Below are positions 7,525 to 17,491 of a DNA stretch of 64,000 bases, piece by piece. The DNA is from Acidobacteriota bacterium. Its GTDB lineage: Bacteria > Acidobacteriota > Blastocatellia > Pyrinomonadales > Pyrinomonadaceae. The stretch lies in the NCBI GenBank assembly GCA_025463135.1, contig JAOAPY010000032.1:124001-188000 (forward strand), given 5' to 3'. A program made the translations under genes and the position numbers. The notes beneath the pieces were generated by a model. It was given only the letters and a program-made list of their open reading frames with translations, was not told where the DNA came from and searched no databases. Numbering within the stretch: the first letter of the stretch is position 1; every line of letters begins with the position of its first letter.

Positions 7525-8526
7525 CTACGCCCTGATTCCTTTTGCCAGGGCCTTTAATTTAGAAAGCGAATCAGGGTGGCCGATGGCGATAAGCATATCG
7601 CCGCTTTCAATCGATTTGTCACCGCTGGGATTGAACAGCATTTGACTGTCACTGCGTCGGATGGCGACGATGACGATATCCAGTTCCGGGCGAATGCCGG
7701 AGTCGCGCAATTTACGACCGACCAACGTCGACGGAGGCTCAACTTCAATCTGTTCAAAAGTCAGATCAAGCTGGCTGGCTGTAATGGAATCTATAAAGTC
7801 CCCGACCGCGGGTTTGGTCAACGCGACAGCCATGCGGTGACCGCCGATAATTGTGGGAGCAACCACGCGATTAGCACCCGCCCGCAGCAACTTTGTCTCG
7901 GCTTGCTCTTCGGCAGCGCGAGCCACTATATGCAGCTTTGGATTCAGATCTCGCGCGGTCAACACAACATAAACATTGTCGGCATCGTCGGGCAGGCACG
8001 CGGCCAACCCGCGCGCGTGAAGTAGCCCGGCCTCGCGCAGGCTTTCCTCGAGTGTGGCGTCGCGCACCAGCACGGGAAAGCCCTGGCTGGCGAGGTCGGC
8101 CACCTTGTCGGGATCTCGCTCAAGCACCACAAAAGTTTCACCCGCTCGCCGCAGGTCGCGTATCAGGTGCGATCCGACGCGTCCTGCTCCGCAAATAATG
8201 AAGTGGTCTCTGTGCTTGCTCATTTTGCGTGACCGCCGCCGCTGGCCAAAGGCCGCCACCATCTCAGACTGCACGATTGATTGGACCGCGTTGCTCAACG
8301 CATAAAGGACCACGCCGACTCCGACCACCATGAAGCCGGTTGCAAAGACCCGCCCGGCCAACGTGCGTGGAGTTACATCGCCATAACCGACAGTCGTAAC
8401 GGTCTGCACGGTCACATAAAGGCTGTCCAACAGCGACCAGCCTTCCAGCAGATGAAAGCTCACCGTGCCCAACGCAATCATGACGAGTACGGCTAAGACC
8501 GCCTCGCGAGTACGGAACTTGCTCAT
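7525..8526 (-). CDS. Two-TM potassium channel with RCK (TrkA-N/TrkA-C) domains
   Basis: 333 residues, MthK/Kch-like. TM1 is about 9-28, the pore helix and selectivity filter TVGYGD are at 45-50, and TM2 is about 60-82. A cytoplasmic RCK domain starts with HFIICGAGRVGSHLI (112-126) and includes the acidic end-of-beta2 residue in VVLERD; the C-terminal RCK_C lobe is about 250-333 (EVEPPSTLVGRKLRDSGI). It conducts K+ across the inner membrane, gated by ligand or nucleotide binding to the RCK ring. The epimerase gene follows after 27 nt. Confidence 0.92.
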   Translation of the reverse strand: MSKFRTREAVLAVLVMIALGTVSFHLLEGWSLLDSLYVTVQTVTTVGYGDVTPRTLAGRVFATGFMVVGVGVVLYALSNAVQSIVQSEMVAAFGQRRRSRKMSKHRDHFIICGAGRVGSHLIRDLRRAGETFVVLERDPDKVADLASQGFPVLVRDATLEESLREAGLLHARGLAACLPDDADNVYVVLTARDLNPKLHIVARAAEEQAETKLLRAGANRVVAPTIIGGHRMAVALTKPAVGDFIDSITASQLDLTFEQIEVEPPSTLVGRKLRDSGIRPELDIVIVAIRRSDSQMLFNPSGDKSIESGDMLIAIGHPDSLSKLKALAKGIRA

Positions 8527-8703
8527 AACCGAACCGCATGCAGCGCTGAAAACTCATAGATCAAATCGAGCAGGAAACTCGTATTAACAGCGTCTGTCAC
8601 GGTAGCGAAAGGCAGGAACAGTGTCAATTGATCCACCGTCCTGCCCTGCATCGAACGTCGTCCACAGCGCGCGCAGGCGTCGTTTATTGTAATATTAGCT
8701 TGT

Positions 8704-11439
8704 ATGCCCGTACGTTATCCCCCTGAACCAGGAAGGCTCCCTACACCGCGACAGCCGAAAGCTCCTGCTCGGGCGGGGAGGATTGTCCGCTACGCAGAGC
8801 CGCCGACCAGTTTCTGGCGACGAGTTGTGCACCGGCTGTTTTCTTTGCCGGTAATCATCCCCCTGGCGTTTGTCTCGGCGCTGGTCTTTGGAATCCTGAT
8901 TTACTACTGGACGGCCTTCTCGGGCCGCATCGACAACCTGCTCAAGGGCGAAGTCTACACGCGCTCGGCGGGCATCTATGCGGCGCCGCGGCAGTTGCGG
9001 GTCGGCGAGACCCTATCTCAGGACGAGCTGATCGCTTATCTGAAGCGAGCTGGTTATGTAGATAAAACGCAACAGGCGGATACAGCTCGAGGGCGCTATG
9101 CACCCGGTGAACTGGTTGTGGACGTCGAACCCAGCCGGGATTCAACCGTCGATGGCCGGCGTCAGTTTCAGCACTTGCGCGTCCAATTCGCGCGCAACGC
9201 GAAAACCATTACGGCCGTTACCAACCTCGAAGGGAATGCGCGCCTGGGCAGTGCACTGTTAGAGCCGGAGTTAATCAGCTCAGTTACCGGACACGATCGC
9301 TCAAAAAGAAAAGTCGTAGGATTTAACGACCTGCCGTCGCCTCTGGTCAAAGCTATTGTAGTAACTGAAGACCGATCATTTTTTGAACACTATGGTGTCA
9401 ACGTGCGCGGCATCATTCGCGCGCTCGTCAGACGCTATGATACGGATCCCAACTCGCCCATCGCTCGCCAGGGTGGTTCCAGCATTACGCAGCAACTCGT
9501 CAAGAATCTTTTGTTGTCCCCGGAAAGGACCTGGCGCCGTAAAGTTGCTGAAGCTTACATGTCCGTGATTTTGGAAACACGTCTTTCCAAGGAACAGATC
9601 TTCGCGCTCTATTGCAACCAGGTATACCTGGGCCAGCAGGCCGGCTTTTCGATCAACGGTTTTGGGGAAGCAGCCAGTGCCTACTTCAACAAGGACGTCA
9701 CGACTCTCACGCCTTCGGAAGCAGCGTTTCTGGCTGGGCTGATCCGCAGTCCTAATCGTTACAACCCGTATCATGATCTGAACACAGCGACCTCGCGTCG
9801 CAATCAAGTTTTGGATTCAATGGTGGAAGCCGGCGTGATTACACAGGTCGAGGCCGAGGCCGGCAAGGCCACGCCCCTGGTAGTAGCGCCTTTGAAAGGC
9901 CGCATCGACCTCTCTGACGCTCCGTACTTCGCCGACTATGTTCAGAACCAACTGGGCGACATGATTGCCGGTCCCGGTTCGGCTGAACACCTGCGCATCT
10001 ACACCACCGTAGATATGGATTTGCAACGGGCGGCCTACGCAGCCGTGACGAAGCAGCTGGCGAGCCTGGACCAGGTGCAGAAAAAAAGATTCGAGCCCGG
10101 CACGCTGCAGGCGGCTTTGGTGGCGATGAATGCGCGCACTGGCGAGATTGTGGCCATGGTCGGCGGTCGAGACTATTCCAAAAGCCAGCTCAACCGCGCC
10201 TCTGAAGCGTTGCGCCAGCCCGGCTCTGTCTTCAAGCCATTTGTGTACGCAACGGCATTGAATACAGCCTACGATCCGATTCCTCGAGTACTGACAGCGG
10301 CCACGACGTACATGGACGAGCCGAAGACTTTCAATTATGACAACCAGGAATATTCGCCGGGGAACTTTGGCGAAAAATATTCCAACCAGCCGGTGACCTT
10401 GCGCGATGCGATGGTCCACAGCCTGAACGTGGTTACAGTTGAGGTGGCGATGGACGTAACCATTGGCCGCGTCATGAATCTGGCGGCAAAAGCGGGTCTG
10501 CCAAAGCCGCCGCGCTCTTATCCGGCAATGGCGCTCGGGACCAACGAGGCAACACCACTGCAAGTCGCGTCGGCTTACACGGCCTTCGCCAATCTGGGTA
10601 CGCGCAGCACTCCGGTGCCCATCAGTCGGGTCACGACCGGCGAAGGCGTCACCATCGCGGCGCCCGTGACGCAAAAGAATGATGTGATGCGACCGGACGT
10701 TGCGTATGTAATGGATTCGTTCATGAAAGACGTAATCAATCGCGGAACGGGTGCCCCGGTGCGCGCTCGCGGTTTGAAAGCAAACGTCGCGGGTAAAACC
10801 GGCACCTCACGCGATGGTTGGTTTGCTGGGTTTACTCCCAATCTGGTTTGCGTCGTGTGGGTCGGCTTTGACGACGGTTCGCAGTTGGGTTTGACCGGCG
10901 CGAATTCCGCATTGCCAATCTGGAGCGACTTCATGAGTGTGGCACTCACCGAACATCCTGAATGGCAAGGTGATTGGCAGGCGCCGGAAGGTATTCAGCA
11001 GATCGACATCGATCCGAAGACCGGCGAACCGGCAAAGCCGGATGATCCAAACAAGCGATCTGAGCTGTTCATTAACGGTACCTTGCCCGGCACGGCCGAG
11101 CCTGCGGCAACTCCGGAAGAAACCCCAACGCCGGAAGGTGATCAGCCCCAGCCTGATGCCACGAACCCGAGCGTGTCGCCCGAACCCTCGCCCAGCCCTT
11201 CGCCTAAACCCTCTCCGCGCCGGCCTGCCCTTCCTGATGACAGTGGTGGCTTGCAGGGAACGATCACACTCGACATCGATCCGACCACGGGCTTGATTGC
11301 CGTGGAAACCTGTCCTGTTATCCGGACCAAAACTTTTGTGCTGGGTACTGAGCCGAAGAAATATTGTGGGCCTGAGTATCACCGCGGGTCGAGCGACCCG
11401 TCTGCGAGTCGACCACGCGTGGTTAGGTCGCCTCGCTGA
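8704..11439 (+). CDS. mrcB: Bifunctional class A penicillin-binding protein (PBP1B-like)
   Basis: 911 residues. A proline-rich cytoplasmic N-terminus is followed by one membrane anchor (about 48-69), a UB2H-like segment with the ILRVGE-type region seen in PBP1B (GIYAAPRQLRVGE, 90-102), a GT51 glycosyltransferase domain with catalytic Glu222 in VTEDRSFFEHYG and the RQGGSSITQQLVKN motif, and a transpeptidase domain with SVFK (508-511), SLN (573-575) and KTGT (698-701). All three penicillin-binding motifs are intact. The C-terminal tail (about 790-840) is low-complexity Pro/Glu/Ser/Thr, then a conserved end with two Cys. It polymerises and crosslinks peptidoglycan. The 3' end overlaps the convergent scaffold gene by 17 nt. 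Confidence 0.93.
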   Translation: MPVRYPPEPGRLPTPRQPKAPARAGRIVRYAEPPTSFWRRVVHRLFSLPVIIPLAFVSALVFGILIYYWTAFSGRIDNLLKGEVYTRSAGIYAAPRQLRVGETLSQDELIAYLKRAGYVDKTQQADTARGRYAPGELVVDVEPSRDSTVDGRRQFQHLRVQFARNAKTITAVTNLEGNARLGSALLEPELISSVTGHDRSKRKVVGFNDLPSPLVKAIVVTEDRSFFEHYGVNVRGIIRALVRRYDTDPNSPIARQGGSSITQQLVKNLLLSPERTWRRKVAEAYMSVILETRLSKEQIFALYCNQVYLGQQAGFSINGFGEAASAYFNKDVTTLTPSEAAFLAGLIRSPNRYNPYHDLNTATSRRNQVLDSMVEAGVITQVEAEAGKATPLVVAPLKGRIDLSDAPYFADYVQNQLGDMIAGPGSAEHLRIYTTVDMDLQRAAYAAVTKQLASLDQVQKKRFEPGTLQAALVAMNARTGEIVAMVGGRDYSKSQLNRASEALRQPGSVFKPFVYATALNTAYDPIPRVLTAATTYMDEPKTFNYDNQEYSPGNFGEKYSNQPVTLRDAMVHSLNVVTVEVAMDVTIGRVMNLAAKAGLPKPPRSYPAMALGTNEATPLQVASAYTAFANLGTRSTPVPISRVTTGEGVTIAAPVTQKNDVMRPDVAYVMDSFMKDVINRGTGAPVRARGLKANVAGKTGTSRDGWFAGFTPNLVCVVWVGFDDGSQLGLTGANSALPIWSDFMSVALTEHPEWQGDWQAPEGIQQIDIDPKTGEPAKPDDPNKRSELFINGTLPGTAEPAATPEETPTPEGDQPQPDATNPSVSPEPSPSPSPKPSPRRPALPDDSGGLQGTITLDIDPTTGLIAVETCPVIRTKTFVLGTEPKKYCGPEYHRGSSDPSASRPRVVRSPR

Positions 11440-11797
11440 CTGCCGACGCTTCCAAAGCTACACGCAGAGTTTCAAGTGCAAGCGAGGCCGCGTGTTGTTT
11501 GCGAGCCGGCAATCCCCCAACAGCATGGATGAGATCGGCACGAGTCAGACTTCCTGCTTCGGCCACCGTCCTTCCCTGGATTAGCTCCGTCAGAACCGAT
11601 CCGCACACCAGCGTGGGCGGGCACCCATAAGCCAAAAACTGCGCGGCTTGAATCCGACCGCCGCTGATGCGCAACGACAATCGGATGCGATCACCGCAGA
11701 CGGGATTTGTTTCTTCGGCGACGCAATCAGCATCCGCAAGATCCCCAGCGTTGCGTGGATGTGCGAGATGATCTTTGAACGTGTTGGAGTAGGACAA
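11423..11797 (-). CDS. IscU/NifU-N-like Fe-S scaffold protein lacking the third cysteine
   Basis: 124 residues, the length of IscU/SufU. The first two scaffold cysteines are present: Cys34 in NPVCGD and Cys59 in YGCPPTLVC. The third, normally in KxHCS, is replaced: the sequence is RKQHAASLA, with Ala103 at the Cys position. A further Cys (64) lies near the second site. Known scaffolds need three Cys for a [2Fe-2S] cluster, so this may be a divergent carrier or sulfur-transfer protein. No iscS or sufS lies nearby. It is convergent with the PBP gene. Confidence 0.75.
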   Translation of the reverse strand: MSYSNTFKDHLAHPRNAGDLADADCVAEETNPVCGDRIRLSLRISGGRIQAAQFLAYGCPPTLVCGSVLTELIQGRTVAEAGSLTRADLIHAVGGLPARKQHAASLALETLRVALEASAVSEAT

Positions 11798-11902
11798 GAT
11801 GTGTTTTTGCCGGCGCTAATATGTGGACTGTGCGGCTTATTCTAACCTATGCGGCCTGGCAGAGGATTAGCGCCGCCAGGTAGTGGGTCAGTTTCGCGCA
11901 AA

Positions 11903-11959
11903 TGTCCGACAAACTTTAGTTTGTCGCGGCGTTACGACAAGCTAAAAGCTTATCGGACA
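11903..11959. repeat. Family C doublet, copy C2
   Basis: TGTCCGACAAACTTTAGTTT opens the element and AAAAGCTTATCGGACA closes it; each half is a small palindrome. Nearly identical to copy C6 at 39527-39585. It is followed by a fragment of family I (GTCGGTACTCTAAA). The rest of the 355-nt gap 11798-12152 shows no gene; the promoter for the efflux operon must lie here, but I see no convincing -35/-10 pair. Confidence 0.8.
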
Positions 11960-12152
11960 GTCGGTACTCTAAATACCTGTGGCCCAACTTTACCAATCCC
12001 ATTCAAAAAACAACAAATTGTGACTTGTCCCCAAGCCTTGTGCAGTCACGCTGCTGTTATCCTGTGTAACCGATGCCATGCAGCATGTCAGGGCGTAACA
12101 TGTTAGACTTTGCGACAATTTGCTGGTTGTCAGAAATGATCAAACGCTGCCT

Positions 12153-13385
12153 ATGATTGAATCCCCCGTTAACTCGACTAAGCGGTTTTGCTCCCTTGCT
12201 GGTTTGATTTTCGCTCTTTTGATTTGCCTCGTCGCTGTTGCGTGCAAGAGTGGATACCCGGCAGGTCAGCAACAGGCGACGGATACTAAGAGCGCGCCCC
12301 GACAGGTCAAGATGGCCCGCGTAGTCGCGATGCCGGTCGGCCAGACTGTTACCGTCAACGGCACCCTGGCCGCCTACGATCAAACAACGGTGAGCGTCAA
12401 AGTGCCGGGAAGATTGAAAACGATCTCCGTCGATCTGGGGACCGTAGTGCGTCGCGGCCAGGTGATTGCCTCGCTTGAAACTGAGGATTACAAGCTGCGT
12501 GTGCAACAGTCAGACGCCGCCCTGGCCCAGGCTCGTGCGCGTCTGGGTCTGACACCCGTTGGCACAGATGATCGAGTCGATCCCGAGAAGACCGCCACGG
12601 TGAGACAGGCTCAGGCAGTCCTCGACGAAGCGCGCTTCAATCGCAGTCGCGCGCAGAAGCTGGTGGAACAAGGCGTCGTGTCCCGCGCTGAATTTGATTC
12701 GGCCGAGGCGGCATTCAAGGTGGCCCAGGGTCGCTATCAAGATGCGCTGGAAGAGATTCGCAATCGGCAGGCGTTGTTGTCGCAGCGCCGTTCAGAGTTG
12801 GCACTGGCCGTCCAGCAATTGGCTTCCACCACGATCATTGCCCCGCTGTCCGGCATCGTACAACAGAAACGCACCAGCGTAGGTGAGTACCTGGCCGCGG
12901 GCACACCCGTGGTCGACATTGTTCAAATGGATCCCCTCCGCTTGCAGGCCGAGGTGCCGGAGCGCGAGGCGCCGAATGTGCGCTCAGGCCAAAATGTCCG
13001 CGTGACTGTCGAGGGAGATGTGAACGTTTACCTGGGCCAGATCAAGCGTCTGAGTCCGACCATCAAAGAGCAGAATCGCATGCTCATTGTCGAGGCCGAT
13101 GTTCACAACAATGGCAGTTTGCGGCCGGGCTCGTTTGCTCATGCGGAGATCGTGACCAACGATAGCAGCATGGCGGTAACCGTCCCCAGTAAATCGGTGG
13201 TTGTCTTTGCCGGGATCGAAAAAGTAATCATTGTTCAGAACGGTAAAGCTTTGGAGAAACCGGTCACCACTGGTCGCCGGATCAATGAATGGACCGAGGT
13301 GCTTTCCGGCGTTAGTGTTGGCGACTCCGTGGTGGTTGATCCCGGAAATCTGCAAACTGGCCAAGCGGTGCAGGTGCTGGAATAG
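12153..13385 (+). CDS. RND efflux periplasmic adaptor (HlyD/MFP family)
   Basis: About 410 residues from ATG 12153; the longer frame begins at a TTG. The N-terminus has a hydrophobic segment ending VAVAC, a plausible lipoprotein signal. A biotinyl-lipoyl half-motif (VKVPGRLKTISVDLGTVVRRGQVIASLE) precedes an alpha-helical hairpin (about 115-230) rich in Ala, Gln and Arg; the second lipoyl half follows (ASTTIIAPLSGIVQQKRTSVGEY), then beta-barrel and membrane-proximal domains. It bridges the RND pump encoded next to an outer-membrane channel. No TolC-type gene is in the window. Confidence 0.93.
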   Translation: MIESPVNSTKRFCSLAGLIFALLICLVAVACKSGYPAGQQQATDTKSAPRQVKMARVVAMPVGQTVTVNGTLAAYDQTTVSVKVPGRLKTISVDLGTVVRRGQVIASLETEDYKLRVQQSDAALAQARARLGLTPVGTDDRVDPEKTATVRQAQAVLDEARFNRSRAQKLVEQGVVSRAEFDSAEAAFKVAQGRYQDALEEIRNRQALLSQRRSELALAVQQLASTTIIAPLSGIVQQKRTSVGEYLAAGTPVVDIVQMDPLRLQAEVPEREAPNVRSGQNVRVTVEGDVNVYLGQIKRLSPTIKEQNRMLIVEADVHNNGSLRPGSFAHAEIVTNDSSMAVTVPSKSVVVFAGIEKVIIVQNGKALEKPVTTGRRINEWTEVLSGVSVGDSVVVDPGNLQTGQAVQVLE

Positions 13386-13479
13386 GGAAATTGATCTTTG
13401 TACTTTGAACTTAGTTCTTATTTTTTGTTTTGGTGTTTTCGACTCTTCATTCCTGGTAACTGATCCCAAAGGGTGAGGG

Positions 13480-13530
13480 GCAAACCAGAAACCAGAAACC
13501 AAAAACCAAAACCAAAAACCAAAGACCAAA
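13480..13530. repeat. Low-complexity ACCA-rich tract
   Basis: Six or so imperfect repeats of AACCAGAA / AACCAAAA lie between the adaptor and pump genes. This leaves a 167-nt gap in an otherwise tight operon. No function is evident. Confidence 0.6.
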
Positions 13531-13552
13531 GCCCAGCACCATTTAATTATCC

Positions 13553-16500
13553 ATGCAGAAACTGGCCGAAATTTGTATTCGACGTCCCGTGTTCGCGACG
13601 ATGATCGTGCTGTCACTGGTCGTCGTGGGCGGAGCCAGCTATTTCAAGCTGGGTGTCGATCGCTTTCCCTCAGTTGACTTACCCACCGTCAGCGTGCGCA
13701 CTTCGCTGCCCGGCGCCTCGGCCGAAGAGGTCGAGACGACCGTGTCCCAACGCGTTGAAGAAGTCGTAAATACCGTCGAGGGTATCGACCAGCTGCGCTC
13801 TGTCTCAAGTCAGGGAACCTCGTTCATCATTGCCACTTTCAATCTCAACCGTGATATCGATACCGCTGCGCAGGATGTGCGAGACCGTGTGAGCACCGTG
13901 ATTCGCGATTTGCCCCCGGACGTTCGGCCCCCGGTCGTTTCCAAATTCAACAACGACAGCTCGCCGGTGATGTCCATCGCGCTTTCATCCGATCGTTCCT
14001 TGCGAGAGCTTACCCAATTCGCGAACTTCACGGTTAAGGTCCAGCTCGAAAGAGCCGGTGGCGTCGGCGAAGTAGCCGTGGTCGGCGGCTTGGATAGGGC
14101 CATCAATGTCTGGGTTGATGCCGAGCGACTGGCTGCGTACCACATTCCGATTACACAGGTTCGTGAAGCGCTGGTGCGCCAGAACGCGGATGTTCCGGGC
14201 GGCAATGTTGAAGCCGGAAGACGTGAGTTGGTACTCAGGACCCTCGGTCGTTATGTCGATCCGCGCGAGATGGGCAACCTGGTGGTGGCCAACATCGATG
14301 GTGCGCCGATTCGTATCAGCGACATTGGCAGGGTCGAAGACGGCACCAAGGAACAGCGTTCAGTAGCACGACTCAACGGTGTGCCCACTGTCACACTCGA
14401 AATTCGCCGCCAGTCCGGAGCCAACACCGTCGAGGTCATCAACAACGTCAAGAAAGAACTCGATCGCATCAAGGGCCAGATGCCCGCTGATGTGAAGGTA
14501 GAGATCATCCGCGATCAGTCGCGTTACATCAACGAAGCCCTGCACGAGATCAAACAGCACCTGGTACTCGGCAGCATTCTGGCGAGTTTGGTGGTGCTGC
14601 TCTTCATGCGCTCCTGGCGCTCGACGTTGATTGCCGCGGTGGCTATTCCCTGCTCGGTCATTTCGGCATTTGGAATGATGCGCCTGCTGAACTTCACGCT
14701 CAACAGCGTCACCATGCTGGCGCTGGTACTGATGGTGGGCGTGGTAATTGACGATGCCATTGTGGTGCTGGAAAACATCTTCCGCTTTGTCGAAGAAAAG
14801 CGCATGGACGCGATGCGAGCGGCCAAGGAAGCTACGGCGGACATTGGCCTGGCCGTAATGGCAACAACCTTTTCACTGGTTGTGATTTTTCTGCCGGTCT
14901 CGTTCATGTCTTCGATCTCGGGGCGTTTCCTTTATCAGTTCGGCATTACCGCGGCGGTGGCGATCATGGTCTCGCTGCTGGTGTCATTTACGCTGACGCC
15001 AATGATGAGCGCCCGTTTGTTGCGCGCCGAGGATGCGGCATCCGGTCATGGCGGGCACGATGCGGCAGCGTCGCGGCGCGGGTTTTATGGCTGGCTCGAA
15101 CGCTGGTATACGCACCTGTTGGCTTTTGCCATGCGACATCGCCTGCTGGTGGCGTCGCTGGCTTTGATGGTGATTGCCTCGAATGTTCCGCTCTATCAAA
15201 TCGTCAAACAGGAGTACATCCCGAGCGATGTTGATGAGGCCGAATTCGACGTCAACATGAACGCGCCCGAAGGAACGAACCTGATAGCAATGAACGACGC
15301 GATGCTCCAGGTAGAGAAAGAACTGCTGGCGACGCCCGGCGTAAGATTGATCGTTGCCACTGTAGGTGGCGGGTTTGTCGGTGGAGTCAATCAGGGCAGC
15401 GTCTATGTTCGCATCGCGCCGCACGAAGAGCGAAAGTTCTCGCTCACTCGTCTGTTCGAGGCCACCATTCATGGCAATCCGCTGACGGCGTTCCGCGGGA
15501 ACTATAGCCAGCGCGATGTCATGCAGGAGATTCGTAAGCGCCTGGCCAAGTACGCGCCGCTGCGGTTCGCGGTGCGCAATGCTCCTTCTTTCAATATCGG
15601 CGGCGGCAATAATGATATCGACTTTGGCATCAAGGGACCTGAGCTATTACAACTGTCAAAGTACGCCGAGGATCTGCGGACAAAAACCAAAGAGCTGGGC
15701 GGGATAGTCGATGCCGACACCACCCTGAAACTCGATAAGCCGGAATTGCGTGTGCACATCGATCGCGCGCGCGCGGCCGACCTCGGCGTTGATTCGTCGA
15801 ACATATCCGATGCCTTGCGTTTGATGGTGGGCGGCGACGATCAGGTTTCGCGCTTCCACGATCCCGCGGTCAATGAGGATTACGATGTGCAGCTTCGCCT
15901 GACAGATCAGGACCGCAGCGACACCGACACTATCTCTCGTTTGACGGTACCATCTTCGCGCGGCGGGCTGGTGCGATTGAGCAATCTGGTAACGATTAAG
16001 GAAGAGACCAGTCCGTCTCGAGTCGATCGTCTGGATCGCCAGCGCATAGTTTCACTGCGGGCTTCGGTGGCGCCCGGTTATGCTCTGGCCGACCGGCTGG
16101 AAGCACTCAGAAAAGCTGCCGCCGCGATGAACATGCCGGCCGCTTACACTTATACAGTTTCAGGCAAAGGCCGCGAGATGGAAAAGACGCTGGTCGAGTT
16201 TGTCTTCGCGTTCTTACTTTCCATCGCCTTCATGTACATGATTCTCGCCTCGCAATTCGAGAGCGTGGTCCATCCAATCACGATCCTGCTGAGCCTGCCG
16301 CTCTCGGTGCCCTTTGGTCTGCTCGGTTTATGGGCCACGGGTGACACGCTGAATCTTTATTCGGCGCTGGGCGTGTTGGTGCTGTTTGGCGTGGTCAAGA
16401 AAAATTCAATTCTGCAGATCGATCACATGAACAATCTGCGCGCGAAGGGCATGGTGCGGCTCGACGCAATCATGCAGGGCAATCGCGATCGCTTGCGGCC

Positions 16501-16846
16501 AATTCTGATGACCACCCTCGCGCTGGTTGCGGGCATGATGCCTTTGGCGATAGGGACCGGACCTGGTTCTGAAGAGCGACGTTCGATTGCGGTGGTGGTG
16601 ATCTGCGGGCAGACACTCTCGCTGCTGCTGACCTTAATCGCCACACCGGTGGCCTACTCGCTTTTGGATGATCTCAGCTCCACCGCTCGCTGGCGCCGCT
16701 TGTCTATCGCGGTCACCGGTATGCGCGAACGACTCAGCTCAAAACTGCGCCGGCCGCGTAAGGAAGTCCCGTTGGACGAAACAGGCGAGGGCGCTGCACA
16801 CCAAACCGACAAAGAAGGAATCAGCGCCGGTGTTAGCGGCGACTGA
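13553..16846 (+). CDS. RND (HAE1-type) efflux transporter, AcrB-like
   Basis: 1097 residues, full length for AcrB-type pumps. It starts with the typical RRPVFATMIVLSLVVVGG TM1 and repeats the topology in the second half (TM7 near 530). The TM4 proton relay is present as LMVGVVIDDAIVVLENIFR (the DD pair), and the TM10 lysine in LFGVVKKNSILQIDH. Porter-domain sequences such as PGASAEEVETTVSQRVEEVV are diagnostic. It exports drugs or metabolites by proton antiport. The charged C-terminal tail is longer than usual. It is co-oriented with the adaptor gene. Confidence 0.95.
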   Translation: MQKLAEICIRRPVFATMIVLSLVVVGGASYFKLGVDRFPSVDLPTVSVRTSLPGASAEEVETTVSQRVEEVVNTVEGIDQLRSVSSQGTSFIIATFNLNRDIDTAAQDVRDRVSTVIRDLPPDVRPPVVSKFNNDSSPVMSIALSSDRSLRELTQFANFTVKVQLERAGGVGEVAVVGGLDRAINVWVDAERLAAYHIPITQVREALVRQNADVPGGNVEAGRRELVLRTLGRYVDPREMGNLVVANIDGAPIRISDIGRVEDGTKEQRSVARLNGVPTVTLEIRRQSGANTVEVINNVKKELDRIKGQMPADVKVEIIRDQSRYINEALHEIKQHLVLGSILASLVVLLFMRSWRSTLIAAVAIPCSVISAFGMMRLLNFTLNSVTMLALVLMVGVVIDDAIVVLENIFRFVEEKRMDAMRAAKEATADIGLAVMATTFSLVVIFLPVSFMSSISGRFLYQFGITAAVAIMVSLLVSFTLTPMMSARLLRAEDAASGHGGHDAAASRRGFYGWLERWYTHLLAFAMRHRLLVASLALMVIASNVPLYQIVKQEYIPSDVDEAEFDVNMNAPEGTNLIAMNDAMLQVEKELLATPGVRLIVATVGGGFVGGVNQGSVYVRIAPHEERKFSLTRLFEATIHGNPLTAFRGNYSQRDVMQEIRKRLAKYAPLRFAVRNAPSFNIGGGNNDIDFGIKGPELLQLSKYAEDLRTKTKELGGIVDADTTLKLDKPELRVHIDRARAADLGVDSSNISDALRLMVGGDDQVSRFHDPAVNEDYDVQLRLTDQDRSDTDTISRLTVPSSRGGLVRLSNLVTIKEETSPSRVDRLDRQRIVSLRASVAPGYALADRLEALRKAAAAMNMPAAYTYTVSGKGREMEKTLVEFVFAFLLSIAFMYMILASQFESVVHPITILLSLPLSVPFGLLGLWATGDTLNLYSALGVLVLFGVVKKNSILQIDHMNNLRAKGMVRLDAIMQGNRDRLRPILMTTLALVAGMMPLAIGTGPGSEERRSIAVVVICGQTLSLLLTLIATPVAYSLLDDLSSTARWRRLSIAVTGMRERLSSKLRRPRKEVPLDETGEGAAHQTDKEGISAGVSGD

Positions 16847-16848
16847 AC

Positions 16849-16930
16849 GCAGGAGTTGGTGGCAGGGGCTGGCGGCAGGAGCAGTATCCTGGTTTGGGAA
16901 ACACCTGCCTCCTGCTCCCGCCGACTGCAC
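16849..16930. repeat. Inverted repeat between convergent efflux and thioredoxin genes
   Basis: A GC-rich imperfect inverted repeat built on GGCGGCAGGAGCAG and CTGCCTCCTGCTCCCGCC. It sits exactly between the ends of two convergent genes and may act as a bidirectional terminator. Confidence 0.55.
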
Positions 16931-17470
16931 CTACCGCTTCGGTTCCCAGTTCGTCAGGACCGTCGTGAGTCTTTCCAGGTTGTAAGACTTGCCGCTTTCA
17001 AGCAGGCCGGTATCCTGCGAGAGCAGCAGCTTCCCTTGTGAGTCAAGAAAGAAAATGTGTGGGTAGCCACTGATCGCGGGATACTTTGAAAGGACTTCCT
17101 TGTTCTCGTTCTCGTCGCTGAAGTTGATCTTGACCGTGACGAAGTTACGGTCCCGCAACTTCAGCAGCGCAGGATTATCGACAAAGAACTTGTCAAGCCG
17201 ATGGCACCAACTGCACCACTCACCTCCGACTTCGAGCAGAATGTTTTTGTTGGTTCGTAGCGCTTCTTTGGTGGCCTTGACGATATCCAGCGCCGCATCG
17301 CGTTTCGGATCGTAGGCGGTGACGGGAATGTATTTCATTGACGCGCGAGGACTGCGTCGTCCCTGCGCCGCGGCTGACAGCGCGGCCACACACAAAATAA
17401 CGATCACTAATCCGATTTTGTGGGATTTGGGCTTTGCGGAAATTTGCAAGTCGTCGTCCTTCATTCTCAT
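16931..17470 (-). CDS. Secreted thioredoxin-fold protein
   Basis: 179 residues. An N-terminal membrane or signal segment (about 19-35, IGLVIVILCVAALSAAAQ) precedes a thioredoxin domain with active site GGEWCSWCHRLDKF (CSWC) and the cis-Pro loop GYPHIFFLD. It resembles DUF255/thioredoxin_7 proteins that act as periplasmic disulfide reductases. ATG 17464 (third codon) is an alternative start. The downstream TA toxin gene lies on the same strand upstream of it. Confidence 0.85.
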   Translation of the reverse strand: MRMKDDDLQISAKPKSHKIGLVIVILCVAALSAAAQGRRSPRASMKYIPVTAYDPKRDAALDIVKATKEALRTNKNILLEVGGEWCSWCHRLDKFFVDNPALLKLRDRNFVTVKINFSDENENKEVLSKYPAISGYPHIFFLDSQGKLLLSQDTGLLESGKSYNLERLTTVLTNWEPKR

Positions 17471-17491
17471 ATTTAGTGGAGTCGGCAGAGC

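Noticed and set aside
9817-10674. 285-residue open frame on the minus strand inside the PBP gene
   Set aside because: Antisense shadow: the plus strand encodes all PBP motifs, and the shadow protein is His/Arg/Gly-rich with no recognisable domain.
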